Assembly (NCBI GenBank): GCA_021904315.1
Contig: CM038915.1
Location: forward strand, 13,516,001-13,580,000
Origin: Sphagnum magellanicum
Lineage: Eukaryota > Streptophyta > Sphagnopsida > Sphagnales > Sphagnaceae
DNA: 64,000 nucleotides
Reading direction: 5' to 3'
The stretch's first letter is position 1, and each line of letters begins with the position of its first letter. A program made the position numbers and the translations under genes. Below the pieces are notes generated by a model. That model made no database searches, was not told where the DNA came from, and was given only the letters and a program-made list of their open reading frames with translations. Shown here piece after piece: positions 14,401-27,606 of the stretch.

Positions 14401-14937
14401 ATCCATGATCATTGTTTTTTGAAGTTTTTGAACTTGATAGTTGTTTTCCATGGAGATCTTATTTAGGCCTAGCCCACAACAACTAGGCTTGGTAAGTTCT
14501 AACAAATGGAACAAACACCATAACAGATAACAGAACACTGGCACTCTCTTAACTGATAACCGAACTCCAGGATGGAACTGGTGCCCACCACAAACTACCT
14601 TGCAACATTTGCATAGCAGTTCACAAATTTGGACCCTCATAAAATGTCAAATTGATGAACACATGGTGCTTGGTCTACATTGCACCCCTTCAGTCACTGC
14701 ACCAAGGAGACTCAGCTTTCTAACAGTTACTCTATGCCTAGAAAGCAGCTATATTTAGAGACTCAGAAAATAAACTATACCATGTGGGAAAAAATGGACT
14801 ATCTTGTTATCCCTTCACAACAGACTGTCAACCACACCATATAAATGGGGGCCAAAAGCACATCCCCACAAGCCTCAAGCCTCAGAGTGATAGTCTCTCC
14901 ACTAATCAAGACCCAATAAGTTGGAAAAGCACTGAGA
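14400..14937 (-). other. Probable 3' UTR and downstream flank of the SH3P gene
   Basis: Sequence downstream of the SH3P stop codon has the same intermediate GC as the gene and no other reading frame of note. The 3' UTR length cannot be fixed; no strong polyadenylation signal stood out. Confidence 0.4.
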
Positions 14938-17900
14938 TTAAACCCCTGGGCTAGCATCAGCTACCTTTCTGGCGGGAATGCGTTGCCTCCGCTCAACGTA
15001 CAAGGATGGAAACCAACCTGCCTTCCCTTTGCACTCTCCTTCTGACCAGCCTGTTGGAGAGACCTGCCAACCAGATGCCCACCATCAACCTAATTGGTAA
15101 GCTTGGCAAATCAGCACTTGCATGTCAACTACCAGGAAACATTACATCCTCCAATGAGCCACCAAAAGATATACAGCATAACACAACAATTACCCTTCCC
15201 TGAAAATATCAGGTCAGAGAGGCAACCAAATTAATAAAGGGCAGACCTGGCGAACAACCACATAATCCCCAACAGATAAGCTCAGCTCCCCTTGATCCTC
15301 AGCTTCAAAGTCATGCATCACCTGCCCCGACCAATGCCACATTGCCCAATAAAAATCCAGGTTTGAAATCAGGAACTTCATGACAATTTGCAATAATCTG
15401 CACTGCCCAGACAGCAATTTGGGATAGCAACAATGATTGTAAGCTAAAAGAGGCAGATAAACTGTCAAGTGGCAGTAGCTAAAGGACCCTGGACTTTTGA
15501 AAGCTGATTCCTGCAGTGATAACTAGAAAAGCTCCCTTCTGGTTGTCAACACAATATTTGCTTTCACAATCCTAAAATGAGTAATATTTTAGCTGTTTTA
15601 TGGAATACTTCTGGTCAACCAGATCACCCTCAAATTTCAAGTCCCTAAAGAGCCTAAGCACCAAGGGTTTTCACACATAACAAGCTACAGATAACAGCAA
15701 AATTCTGGGCAAGCAGAAATGTAAAATGCTACAAATCTAACTTAGCAGGCCATTTCATCAGGCCTCGTGATAATAAACACAGACCCCCCCTGTCTCAACA
15801 GCCTGTCCTTCTGGCCAAAACCTCAAATTCATGCAGAGGAAAGGCAGTGTTTGTTTCCTCAGAAACAATACATCAGGAGATGGGTCCTATGAAAGCTCTA
15901 TTGACCCTTGGGGACAGAAAGTGCTAAAACAAGGATCTGAAGCTTCACTGTGTACAAAGAATTTCACACAGACTGCTTCTGCACCTAAAGAGAGGACTGT
16001 TGGTTCATCAACGTAAGAGACGTCCTCTTGCTGTTCAGTGAGCAAATACGAGAAGTTACTCAGTGTATTGCACAACTTGAGAATACAGCAAACTCACTAG
16101 AACTCCTATATCCCTAACAGCATATCCATGAAACACAATGCATCTTCAACAGAACATGAATACACACACACTTGAGAAGTTGAGGAGGCTACCTCAGCAA
16201 GGAAGTACAGAGCCTTCTGTGCAGCTTTAGAAACAGGAGCAGCTTCAGAGGCATTTTGTGATCCACCATTTGACTTGACATCCTCATATGAAGGGGGGGG
16301 CATGTACATATCAGCAGCTGCAGCATTTCCCCCAGGTGTGGAGCTTGACTCACTGCGCTGGCGCTCAGAGACCATCTGCATATCCAAACTCCCAGTCAGG
16401 GCTTGGTAGCTTAAGTCACTGAGGTCCCACATGCAAATCATTCAGAACCAAGGGTGGGACAGAGGCAGATAACTAAATGCAGTTCCCTCCACAATGAGCT
16501 CCAAAACATCAGCTGTTGAAACAACTCACCCATTTGGTATGGCTACTTATCCACAAAAATAAGCTTTCCAAAACTGCTAAAGCATGCAATCAGTCATAAC
16601 TCTCGTCTTCCAAAAGGGAGACAAATACCTGAGCATGAAGCTGGTCTAGTATCTCTGCAACACGCTGATGATAGGAGCGCTCTGCTTCCACCTGAGAAAA
16701 ATCCCAAGGGGGATCTTTCAGCAATATTTTAAGTTGGAACTTTACATGCACATCATTAAACAGTGCCACAATATGCATGAACTCTGATGGGTCACTGTTC
16801 AATGCACAAAACATAAGATGAGATCTTGTTCATATTGTCCAAGTGTCTTAACCATAGCAATTAATCGCTGCAGTGTGAGCCGTTGTTGCTGTGCTTCAAC
16901 AGCAGTCATGGCAGCTGCAGCCTCTTTGCCTAGCACTGCCATGGCAGAGGCAAGTTCACCCATCTTCTGTTCTGCCGCTTGCAGCTTCAAGGTGTTGTCT
17001 GCATTACCCCCAATCTCCTTGTTCCTGAGTTGCCTCCTTCCAACCTCTGCTGCCTGTTCAAGAATCACAGACAAAACAAATTGCCATGTCTCAAAAGCAG
17101 AACTCAAAATGTAGAGAGAAATAAGCTCCATACAATGAAGGGACCCCATCAGTTTGTATAATTGGGTGACTCACAAACCAGAATCCAAAGCCATGACTTT
17201 TAAAAGCAAAAGAAGGAAGGGAATAACTCTGGGAACTGACCTGTGCTTCTGCTTCTTGTCGTAAGCGTTCATAGCGTTGTGTAAGGTGTCGAGCATCTTC
17301 TAGTGGTGCCCCCATTACCATTGCTCGCAATGGATCTGCAACCTGGCATCACACCATAAGGAGAAATTTTGAGAACCACTTATTAAAACATCCTGAAATA
17401 GTACATAGACAAAATGGTGAAAATCTTGCGGTTAATGAATAGGTAATCAGGGAAGTTAATATAGGCCTCTTCAGAATGCAAAATGTCCAGCAAATGAAAG
17501 TAACTGGTGCTGGCATGGGACATTGAAGCCATAAAATCTGGCCACTACTACATTATTGAAAGGTTAACCCAGCCATAAACTGCCCTATCAAAATAAATGC
17601 GAACATAGTTGATGGAGGCATGATCCCAGCCAATGGACGAAAAAAACCTGGGTTCCAATAGACCGGTGCAAATTGTCCCGCTCTCTCTCCATCTGTGTTC
17701 GGGCAGTTCCAAAATGCAGAGAGGCTCTGGCAAGTGCACCCCCAGTGCTAGGACTTTCAGTTGCATACTTCCGACAATCATCTGCAAGCTTAGATGCTGC
17801 ACATTATGGCACAAGCGTGTCATAGAACTTCACTTGAAGAAATGAATCTGCATAAAGAAGGGTAAGAAAGGTCCAAAGGAGAAATCAGCAGTACTATGGA

Positions 17901-19287
17901 GTTGTGAAAACATATCTGTGACATTGCAGGGAAACTCCACCATGGCACTTTGAAGGTAACTATCATGTCAGTTCCAGCAATACCGAAACTAAAATGCAAA
18001 GAATAAGGCCAGCTGTAACCTTATGAGTGCTGCTCACAAAGCATCTGACACTCACCATATTTGTGAATAGCAGTCACTAGCTGCCATGACTACCCACTGA
18101 CAAAGATCCCAACCATGGGTGTAGTTAAGTATGTAGTAATCTGCCTGAAATTTGTGCAAACCATTATAAAAGTATCTGCATCCTGAGATTCTGTCGCATT
18201 TCTAGAAGAAATGGGAAGACTAAGTCATGATGTTGCCAAGGAGTCAAGAGACATAGCCAATTAAAAAGTCAACGCCATCCTCATTCAAGCTGCAAAAAGC
18301 TGCTGGAGGATAAGCTACAGGACATTTTAGCTTCTCCGTCTACAAGCAAGCATCTAAGCCAAAAAGGCCTACATAGAGGGGTAGTGGTTGTCCAGCCTCC
18401 TGCATCCTGAACACATGCTTTAAGCACACCATGCACTACAATTCAGACTCACCAACTTCCAGTTGCTTGATGCCTGTTGACACGACACCTTCCACTCCTC
18501 GCACGATTTCCCGTTGATAATGCTGTGAAGAGCAGTTTAGCTCACAATACGTTAAGCTCTGAGACTAAATGGCACAGCACCTTTTGTCCTTACAATAGTC
18601 ACTCCATTTTGCACTGATCATGCTCAGTTCTCAAAATTGACAGCAAGACACACTACCAATCTCTAGACTGTCTACAACCACTGAGATTTTCATACAGTTT
18701 TCTGAGTGCCAACCTTACTACTGCATTATGAGCAAATGATTTTCTTACTCCAGATTATGAAACAGAAAAATATTGTACCAGGATGAAAGGGGCCTTGTGT
18801 GCTTCTAGGTTTAAATCTCTAATTAAAGAAGTTCGGTGAAATACTGGAAACTTTGACAGATCACCAAATATTGGATAAACTAGGTCATTAAAATTTCTGA
18901 AAGCGAATTAACCCATAGGCATTTAAGGCATTGTAGGTGCATACACACCACAACATATATTGCTGCTGAGTTAAACCACAGCCAGATTAACTACCTTGGC
19001 AGCCTTGGTGGAAATGTAGAGCCTCTCAAGTTGCTGATGCCGAAGAAGTTCAGCTTCATCCGTGACAACCATATCTCCTTGAGATCCATGGCCTGAAAAT
19101 TGCTTCAATACTGCCTGGACAATTGCACAATGTAATGCTTAAGGCCATTACACAACTGCTCATTAGTGCATTAAGCAGTAAAAAGAAATCTTTTTATGAA
19201 GGATAAAAGAATAGGTATTAAAAATACCTGCTGTTGCCTAGCCACCTGCTCACGAAATGCTTTGGCTTGTTTTCTGATTGCATCCAT
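14938..19287 (-). CDS. SH3P2: SH3 domain-containing protein (plant BAR-SH3 family, SH3P-like)
   Basis: Membrane-trafficking adaptor with an N-terminal BAR-type helical region and a C-terminal SH3 domain. Coding exons, 5' to 3' on the minus strand: 19287-19228, 19114-18995, 18522-18453, 17796-17648, 17342-17241, 17053-16853, 16691-16629, 16375-16193, 15321-15247, 15063-14938. Together they make 1,149 nt and 382 residues, close to the roughly 350-440 of Arabidopsis SH3P1-3. Every junction has GT-AG ends; all introns are phase 0 except the phase-1 intron after exon 3. The start MDAIRKQA is the family's usual one. Family landmarks are REQVARQQQ (13-20), LERLYISTKAAK, GAPLEDARHL, ERSYHQRV and MVSERQR. 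The SH3 domain spans about 310-370, with ALYFLAEV, GELSLSVGDYVVV, GW and AGWFPSLYVE. In Arabidopsis SH3P2 binds phosphoinositides, ubiquitin and ESCRT parts in autophagy, endocytosis and cell-plate formation; that role is inferred here. The exact SH3P1/2/3 orthology is not settled. No breaks were seen. Confidence 0.93.
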
Positions 19288-20290
19288 TTCTGGCCAAAAA
19301 CAACATTCAAAATTTTCACAAAATAGTCATCATCCCTAGCAACCCCCCTACCATTTCTTGTATGAAATCCTTCCAGGCGAGCTGGTGAACTTTGTCCAAA
19401 GATAAAACAAAGTGCCTCTGTCACTAGATCTGAATGCACTTCAGAATTACAAAAAACCGCACAAAGCATCACAGTGGGCACAGCATGAGTACAACGCTGT
19501 TTGAATACCACTGGCATCAACACTAACAAGGTCTTTGCACCGGTGAAATCATCCCATGACGAGCAAAACCTCTGATACCAAACCTAGGTAATGTTGTGAG
19601 GGGGACAACACTCTTCCTGGAGCACCGTAGCAGCGACACCTATGCCGTTCTGCCTTAGCCAAGAAAAGATCCACCAAAACACAAATAATGAACAAATCAC
19701 TCCATAACCTTCTCGAAGTAACTGCCATCCTCGGCGTCGTACATCTCTACAGGAAAGAGGATCATGTGATGAAGAGCTAGGTACATGAACTCCAGAAGCC
19801 AGTGCTTCTCATTTATGCCAACAAGAAACTGCACAAGAAAACCTACCTCAAGCACAGCCAACAAGAGAGAGAAAAAGCAAAAACTTACCGGACCCGTCAG
19901 TAGGCAGCAGCTCGAGATCGTATGTTCTGTATGTGAATGGAAAGCAGATCTTTCTCCTTCATCAGAATGTGGAGTCACGGCACCATTCTTCCCACGAATA
20001 CAGGCGAGTAATAATAAGCTAGACGGGCGGTATCCACGCATCCATCTTGCTTCTTCGTTTTTGTTCTCCTCTCTGCCTTTGTGCTAACGATTTCTCCAGT
20101 ATCTCCCCTGTCCCGCTTTCGTTCCCTCTCTCTTCTGCCTGCCGGCTTCTCTCTCCCTCTCAGAAACCAGTCGAACGCACAGCCAAGACGCGCTTGCCTG
20201 CAAGCAACGTGCACTCGAGAGGAAGACGACAAAGTTGCACATTCTCTCTCTCTCGCACTCGCGCCGAAACAGACTTTGCCCAGTGAGTAA
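19288..20290 (-). promoter_or_regulatory. SH3P 5' leader with a 5'-UTR intron
   Basis: Two bases upstream of the ATG there is a CAG acceptor (19290-19292), and a strong donor GTAAGT lies at 19888-19883. This implies a 599-bp intron (19290-19888) inside the 5' UTR. The first, non-coding exon would run from 19889 to about 20,290 and is purine-rich (GA-rich) on the gene's strand. The transcription start is not visible. Confidence 0.55.
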
Positions 20291-22094
20291 CTTACTAGTA
20301 AGTTACTAGGTGGAGAAGCCAGCCTCCTCTTCAGCGTTTCTTTTTATTTTTTCCTTTTTTTTGATATCAACATTTGGCGAAATGTAACCCAAAATTTTTC
20401 TTTAAAAAAAATTAGTCGAACTTACACTAGGGAAAAAAAAATTTGCAAAATTTTCCCAATTTCTTTGTCGAAAATAGCGAAATTTCGCCAGGAAAAAAAA
20501 AACACTGCGAGTCCTCTCTCCTCTCCCATTTCCACCTTCATCAATCTGCACCTACTAATCAGTAAGTTACTAGGTAGAGAAGCTATTTAGAGAAGTTACT
20601 AGTAAATTTTTTTTGTACTTCATTTATGGTTGTAGCCAGATTTGGCTAAATATTCCTATGGATGATCGCCACTTTGGCTTAAGAACAAAGTTTCCTAAAA
20701 AAAAAAAACAAACAATGATTTGCACCTACCTACTACCTACTACTTTCTGACACACCAACTGAAAAGGTACCTACCCAGTAAAACTCCGGGCGACGACATT
20801 GAACCAATAGGTGCGGCCCTTATTCTAGTAAAGCCCACATGAGGCCTCCGGGCTCCGGGGTTTCGTAAAAAAAAACCCTATATATTTTTTTTAGTGCATG
20901 TGTAAGGTCTAGGTTCCTCACACCGAGGCACCTTACGCGGTGTAAAGTGCCTCCTCTCCTTTCAAATAAAATCATAGCGGTCCATTTTAATGCGAAATTC
21001 TACAAGTTGTTTATGCCGCGTAAGGACCGGGGACAGAAATGTTCTAAGAATTGAGGTCTTGCACCCGAATTCCGCACACCCTTGTTCCCGGAACGCGCCC
21101 CATTCCATGTCCTTAAAGTCCTTAGTCCTTATCCTACACAAGTTGCTCCAAGAAGGCAACCATGAGTTAGGCCCCACTTTAGATTGGGGGTCCCCCACCC
21201 GGTCCCAAATTTATTGGAACCAATTTGGACTCATTTGAAGCAAATTGGTTCAATCCTTGAGTTGGAATAAATAAATAAATAAGTACCCCCAATTTGGGGT
21301 TTATAACGGGGGTGTTAGCCCAGGCCAAAAATGGTCACCAACAGTTTTGGAAATAGAAATTTTCATGTAGCCAATGGGAAGGGCTCAGCATGCGCTCAAA
21401 GTGCCTTGATTTTTTTTTCTTTTAAATTTTAGGTTTGGGAGGAGGAGGAGGAGGAGGATGTTTTTCTTATTTTCCTTTGTTCCCAACATGTTCCCTTCAA
21501 ACTTCCAAATGGGTTCCCATCAGGTTCCCAATGTGTTTCCCAATGGTGTTCCCAATAGCACCTCGATTTAATCTCATATGTTTTGCCCAAAGTCCTCCCC
21601 TTCTCACCTATATAGGTGGGCCAAAGGGGGTGGCACTTCATTTTCCATAAAATTTTCTATAGTTTGGGGAGCCTCCATAGTTTCAACTCTTTTTTTTTTG
21701 GGGATAGCTCAACCAAATTGTCTCATTGCGAAAAAAAAAAGAAAAAAAAGGTTGGACTTGTGAGGCACCCCCAACTAATTAATATCCAATTTGTAAGCAT
21801 TATAGATAAGTATGGTGTTTAGGGCTAAGAGATCTTATTCCTTGAAAAACCCAAAGGTTGGAAATAACTAATCAATTGTATGGATTTCAAGAGAACTCAC
21901 ACAATCCCATGATGTCTAATTTTGACAATAAGGGGCAATGAATTTTCTTCAACCAAACTGGAAGGAGGAATTCCTAATTAATTAATTGCAAACTACAATT
22001 CACTCCAATTTTTTTTTAAAGTAGAAAAAATGTCAGCACCTACCATAATTGATTTTGTCAAATCTATGCTCAAATACTTTATCATAGTTTTAAT
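20291..22094. other. Intergenic block with mixed repeats
   Basis: Upstream of SH3P. A motif around AGTAAGTTACTAGGT appears near 20,296 and again near 20,562. The part from about 20,770 to 21,650 is more GC-rich than its surroundings and holds a hairpin with GAGGCAC/GTGCCTC arms near 20,922-20,952, the palindrome CCCCAATTTGGGG near 21,286, a (GGA)n run near 21,438-21,459, a degenerate GTTCCCA-rich tandem stretch (21,478-21,565) and CCTATATAGG near 21,608. It may be a worn transposon or LTR, but no ends or coding domain were found. Confidence 0.45.
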
Positions 22095-22843
22095 TAGTGT
22101 TGGCAAGTTCCTTGGTTTGTAAAAGGTTAAACCCAAGGGTTTAGGTTTTTTTTTTTGGGACCTAAACTTGAGTTGACACCTATTTGTTGAACCGGTGTAA
22201 AGATTGAACTCAAGTTAACACTTATTTTGATGGAATTGGAAGAATAATCAAAATATGAAACTAATTATTTACGAGATTCAAAACTCTAAACACAAGTTCA
22301 AGTTTTTTGGGTATAGACAAGTTTAGCCTTTTTTTTTTTTTTTTTTTTTTCTTTTTTTGAAATATTGACAATAGTGTTGGGTGAGTATGGAATTTTTGTC
22401 CAGAATCTGTTGAGGATAATTGAGGATTAACCACCAAATTAGGGTTAGGTCAGTTGTTTAGTTTAGGGTCTATTGTTCTTATAACAAGGTAGCTTGTTTT
22501 GATCTCAACAAGTTATGTTTTTTGCTTTGTGCATTTGTGTTTTTTGTTTTTGTGTTTTTGTTTTTGTGGTAGCTACATGAAGGGAAACATTGTGGTCTTG
22601 TTCTACAATTTTCTTGTCATTTCGTTGTGTTTTTGTTTTCAGCAATTTTCATCATTCTCTTGTTATGGGCGCTTTTTATTATGCTTTTGTTTTAATCGTT
22701 CCTCATAATGCTCTTGTCCTTGGGCTTTTTGTTGTGCTCTTGTTCAAACCCTATTGCTTAGGTGAGGTGGAGCTATTGTTCAACATTTCAAGGTAAATCG
22801 ACTTTTTTCCCAATTCAATCAACATCTTTTCCTTTTTTTTTGC

Positions 22844-22845
<2 letters not shown>

Positions 22846-22881
<36 letters not shown>
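22846..22881. repeat. (TG)18 microsatellite
   Basis: Eighteen uninterrupted TG units, in the non-coding leader of the hAT relic. Confidence 0.95.
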
Positions 22882-22883
<2 letters not shown>

Positions 22884-23087
22884 GTGTTTTTGTTTTGTTG
22901 TCATTGTTTGTGGTTGTGTTATGTTTTTTGCAAAATCACTTTTTACTAGCCAACCTTAAGATATTTTGCTTGTAGTTGTTTTCTTATTGCATAGATTGTT
23001 AACATTCTTAGCAATTTATATTTATTTAGTTTCATTTTCTTAGGTTCTTTAACACACCTTGAATTAAACCCCTTGAATTAAATTGAA

Positions 23088-25288
23088 ATGGAGTCAAATA
23101 TTGTTGCAAATGTTGGTATGGTTATAAATGAAAATGAAAATTTTTTTGAAGAGAAAAGTGAAGAAAGAGTTGAAGAGTCTAGAACCAATCCAAGTTTTCA
23201 CTCAGAAAATGAGGATAATATGAGAATAGTCTTTAAAAATTTGCATGAACAAAAAACTAAATGCAGGCCTCGTGGAAGAAATTTTCCAAATTGAATTTTT
23301 GGGTATAAATGATCAATCAAAAGTTGATGTGCATGTCCCACAAGTTATGCGTTGTATGTTATGAAAAATCAATAAGTCTTGCAATATTAGCCTTTAGGCC
23401 AAAAAATGAAGTTAAGGAAAGGTTTAGTTTTTTTTTTTTCAGAAGTAATGGGATAATAATATTGAAAAAACATGTGGATGCAAACCATTTTTTAATTGCA
23501 ATAAATTTTGAGGAATAAATGAACATCAACATAAAGAACCTTGTGGAAAGATAACCTCCAAAGAAGAAATCGACAATTAATCCGAGGGGAATCTTTAAAT
23601 TCTTTGGGACCATAAATCCTTACAAAAAGGATAATGTGTATTAGAAATATTTTTGGGAAAATTTAAGTCTTCTTATTATGAAAAGCCATTTACCCATTTA
23701 GTTTGTTGAGAACATGTGGTTAAAATGTTTGTTATTATAATTATGCATTTGTGTGGTCTTTCCTTTCAAAAAAAACTTTCAATAGACTTGGTGGAGAAAA
23801 CTAGACAAACATATGTTTTACTAGTTTTAGTAGAACGCATGTCTAAAACAAGAAGTCTTCATTTATGGATGTCCAAAACGACAGATGATTTTTTTGCATT
23901 AACAATTTAGTTTTTAGGATTGGATTGGATGCTTAAACATGTAATGATTGGGTTATTTGAAGCAATATCATTTGATAGAAAACTAATTCCCAATGTTAAA
24001 GATGAAGGGGCCAATTTGAATGCCATGACAATTGTTTTGAATTCAATTATCGATTATGAAATGTTGAATGTGATTGAAAATTTCCAAGCCACATGTTTTA
24101 GACATGCTTCCTCTAAAGCTTGTCAACTTCAACTTTTGATGAAAAATGTGCAAGGGCTTTAGATACATTTCCTTAAAATCTAATCAAACAAATTTGTAGA
24201 AATGTATTACATGACCTAAAAAATTAAAGGTAGGTAGACATAAATGGATGAAAGCTTGGATTATTACAAGCCTTAGACCCAAAAAATTGAATACATTAGT
24301 TAAAACAAGGTAGAATGCAAATCTTTTTTCTTTTTTTTTTGAATTTCAATTTTGCATTCTTTTGAATCTCAATCTTGGTTAATTGACTTTACATTTCTAT
24401 TGTGTAAGCTTGCCAACAAGGTTATCATGCTTCAAAAAACACTTCAATTTCATAAGGCTATTGTCTTGTGTTATAACATGTATAAACCAGGCCTCAAATC
24501 ACAAGTCATGCTCTTCCTCCCCTTACATGGCATATATTACCTATCATTGTAAACATTTGTCACCAATTGTAACAGTTTGCATCTTAAACTAGTCCAAAGG
24601 TCATTGGTTGTTAAACAATACATTAAAAATAACCATATCCATGAGCCTTAAATTAAACAAAAAAAAGAATAATTGTCTTATGTTGATGTTTTGGCTAATG
24701 ATGATTCTAGTCTAAATATTGAGTTGGGAGTTTTTGCAAATAACATGAAAAAGGAGGTTATTGGGGCCATTGATTTTTTCCTATATTTCTTGACAAGATA
24801 TGATGAAAAAAAAACTCACAACATGTTAGCCCTAATGTTAGATCCTAAATTTAAAAGTTTAAAATTAATTTTTCTTTTATTGGTCTTGAGTTGAGGTGGC
24901 CATCACTACAAAGCATGATAGGAAATCTCTATTTCTTATCCTTCTCAAATGTTATCACCATTTGCATCCATTGCCTAAGACTAAAAGTTCTTTTGTTAAT
25001 AAATTTGATGAAGGCAATAATTTGGATATTTTTGAGATGGTGGCAAGCATTAGCAAGCTTGCAAAGGAGCTTGTCAATTGATAATTGATGATATTTCACA
25101 AATTTTAGGTGGATGCAAAAGACATCAAATGCCCTTTGGAGCGGTGGAGGAAACGCAAGTCTATGTTCCCAAATGTTGGTTTTTTGGTTAGAAAAATATT
25201 GGGGATTGTTGGTTCCCAAATTGAAACTAAAACAATATTTTCCCTTGCTAGTATACTTAATTTGAAAAGATGTCATTTACAATTTTAA
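23088..25288 (+). pseudogene. hAT transposase pseudogene (BED finger, central domain, hAT dimerisation domain)
   Basis: Readable pieces in shifting frames, broken by stops, follow the order of a plant BED-type hAT transposase. The start is ATG 23,088. A BED-like finger lies in 23,309-23,518 (CVVC, then KKHVDANH, i.e. C-x2-C and H-x4-H). Next come family-like blocks in 23,560-23,910 (KSHLPI, LVEKTRQTYVL, LHLWMSK). The core at 23,920-24,162 has VKDEGANLNAM, matching the region of a catalytic aspartate. SKVIM-like text and CKLANKVIMLQKTLQF follow at 24,352-24,552, then HNMLALMLDPKFKSL near 24,673-24,894. The C-terminal dimerisation domain is at 25,109-25,288 (CPLERW, FPNVGFL, ILGIVGSQIETKTIFSLAS, stop TAA). 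Stops and frameshifts make it inactive. In a live element the transposase binds the terminal repeats and catalyses cut-and-paste movement. Confidence 0.85.
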
Positions 25289-27606
25289 AAACCTTGAAAA
25301 TTTTATTTTTATGAGTAAGAATTGGCCAAATGATGTAAGGGTTGGTTGCAAAGCCCCTTCTAGTTTGGTAGTTTGATAGATTATCAAATAGATTTAAAAG
25401 AAAAGTTAAATGAATTTAAAGGCTCATTTGAACGAAAAGAATTAAATGAAGATTAACTCCAACTTGTTTACCTTGCATTGTAATGAACTTTGTCAATTAT
25501 TCCTTTGGCCATTTATTTTTTTGAAAATTTCAAAATTATTAACACATTGAGTTTTAATCTTAAATTAATAATAAAAAAAATGGAAAAATATAATCAACTA
25601 GTGTAAATGGAAAGATAATCATTTGTGGGATAACCAAATTAACAAGAGAAAACAAAAAACTTGATCGGGTATTAAAATTAGGCAAAAAGAGAAAGAATTA
25701 ATTAAAATCGCCAATTATTAAAATTCCATATCTTTACAATTCAAATTTTTATTTTTTTGTAAAACTTGGTACTTTTACAATTTCAAACCCTTGAGAATGT
25801 GTTGTATGTACATGGAATTAAATCCAATTTTCAAATTAGGTTCAATTTTTTTGAATTTGAAAAAGAAATTGCAAGAAATTAAAACCACAAGGTTTAGAAA
25901 TTTAGAAACCAAGCTTAAACCCACACCTTGGGGTTTTTTTAAAATAAAAAAGATCTAGGTTTTTTTTAAGGAAAAATTAGCCAAGTTTAATTTTAATTAT
26001 TGTTTTTGAAATCTTGATTTCAAAAACAACCTTCAATCTTGATTCTAAATGTTTTTCTTTTATATATTGAAAGAACTTTTAATCTAGTCTTGAGACCAAT
26101 TCTATGAATTTTTAAAACCTCCAACTCCAATCATTTTCACAAAGAATTTAAAACCGATTTGATTTAAGACCAAGTTTGATTCCATTTCCATTAAACATAA
26201 CTGAACAAAAAAAATATTAATTTGTTCAATTAATGCACATAGTTCAAAATAAAAATTATGTAATATTATTTAAGTACAAGTAATCAAATGCAATAATTTG
26301 TTTCAAATGTAAGACCAAACTTATATTTTCTTATGAAGTTACATTCATTTACTTAAAGAACTTCAACCTATTTAAAATGAGGTATCATCCCTAAGTAAAA
26401 TTTTAATTCAATTTTTGAAAAGAAGTCAATCATCCAATTAGATTCTAACAATGATTCTAACAAAACCTCGGATCCAAAGACCTTAGAACCCACCTAAATC
26501 CTTGAACTTACCAAGACTAGTTTTAACCTATCATTACAACAAGAAGGAACCTAAGTACTTACATGTTCACATGTGAACACCTCGTGTTAATACATAAACA
26601 ACAGATTAACACCAACTAATTAGGACTGACATTCAACCCAATGGTTGATATTATTTTGATGATATCTTTATGATTAGCATTTTGTTCTTGCATATATGAA
26701 TTTTGTTGTTAATAACTCTCAGTGATAGCAATTGTAGAGTTAAACAAGTTTCATTTGAAAATTCAACTAAATGTGAAATGTTCACATGTTGTTTTGTTAT
26801 TTCCTATAACACAATCAATTTCATTGACCTTCCTAAGCTATAATGGTCAAAATGTGTGAAGAAATCTAAACTAGGTTGTTCAATTGGTGGTTTTAATTGA
26901 AAACCTTTGTTTTCAATCATGTTAGTTTTTGTAATTTTGCAAGGAACCTCTAGTTTGAACTAATTGTTTTTTAATGACAACACTAATTCCAGTGTGATTT
27001 TGAGGCATGGTTTTCACATAAATGGAGCTCTCATTCCCATAATGTTTAAAGCATTTCCAAACCTGGTCCAAATGCGGAGTCGAGATTGGGTGTTGCCACT
27101 TAATATCATAAATTATGTGCCATTATTATTATATTGTCAATAAAAAGTTACAACATCACTGAAAGATAAAATCCTACCCACTATGTTCTCAACAACAATT
27201 GTTTATTGCCTATTCAATAATTGGACCCTATGTAAATAATAATAATAATAACAACAATATATCAGGTCGAGTTCTGATTGGACAGCACGAAGCAAGTGTG
27301 CATTCTGATTTTTAAGTCTGGTTCCAACAATAGTTTCATAGCATGGTTTGGTTCAAAGATGGATCCAACTTCCAACTGTACATTGCTCTTGTAGGTTCAA
27401 TTATGGATATCCTTATATAGTTCAACACTCGGGTGCCAAATAATTATTTTTCAAAAAAAATTTGAGTTCAACAATTAAAAAAATTAATTTATGAAAATTT
27501 CAGCCTGAAAATTTCTCCAAGGTCATTTACCCTACATGGAAAGAAATGTCAAGATTTTCCCGTTGGTTTTTCATTATTTTTGAGGTATACCCTTGTGTGG
27601 GATCTT
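25289..27606. other. AT-rich intergenic DNA after the hAT relic
   Basis: No gene, RNA or clear repeat was recognised. A small palindrome-like TTCACATGTGAAC lies near 26,565-26,577 and a (TAA)n run near 27,236-27,250. The right end of the hAT element may be hidden here. Confidence 0.5.

Larger units (their letters stand above)
22095..25288 (+). mobile_element. Degenerate hAT-family DNA transposon
   Basis: The element is recognised from its transposase remains (23,088-25,288). The left end is tentatively put at TAGTGTTGGCAAG (22,095-22,107), which resembles hAT termini; a second TAGTGTTGG lies at 22,372-22,380. No matching right end was found before about 27 kb, so the right boundary given is only the last coding trace. 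Inside the leader are a 22-base T run (22,329-22,350) and a (TG)18 microsatellite (22,846-22,881). Confidence 0.6.
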
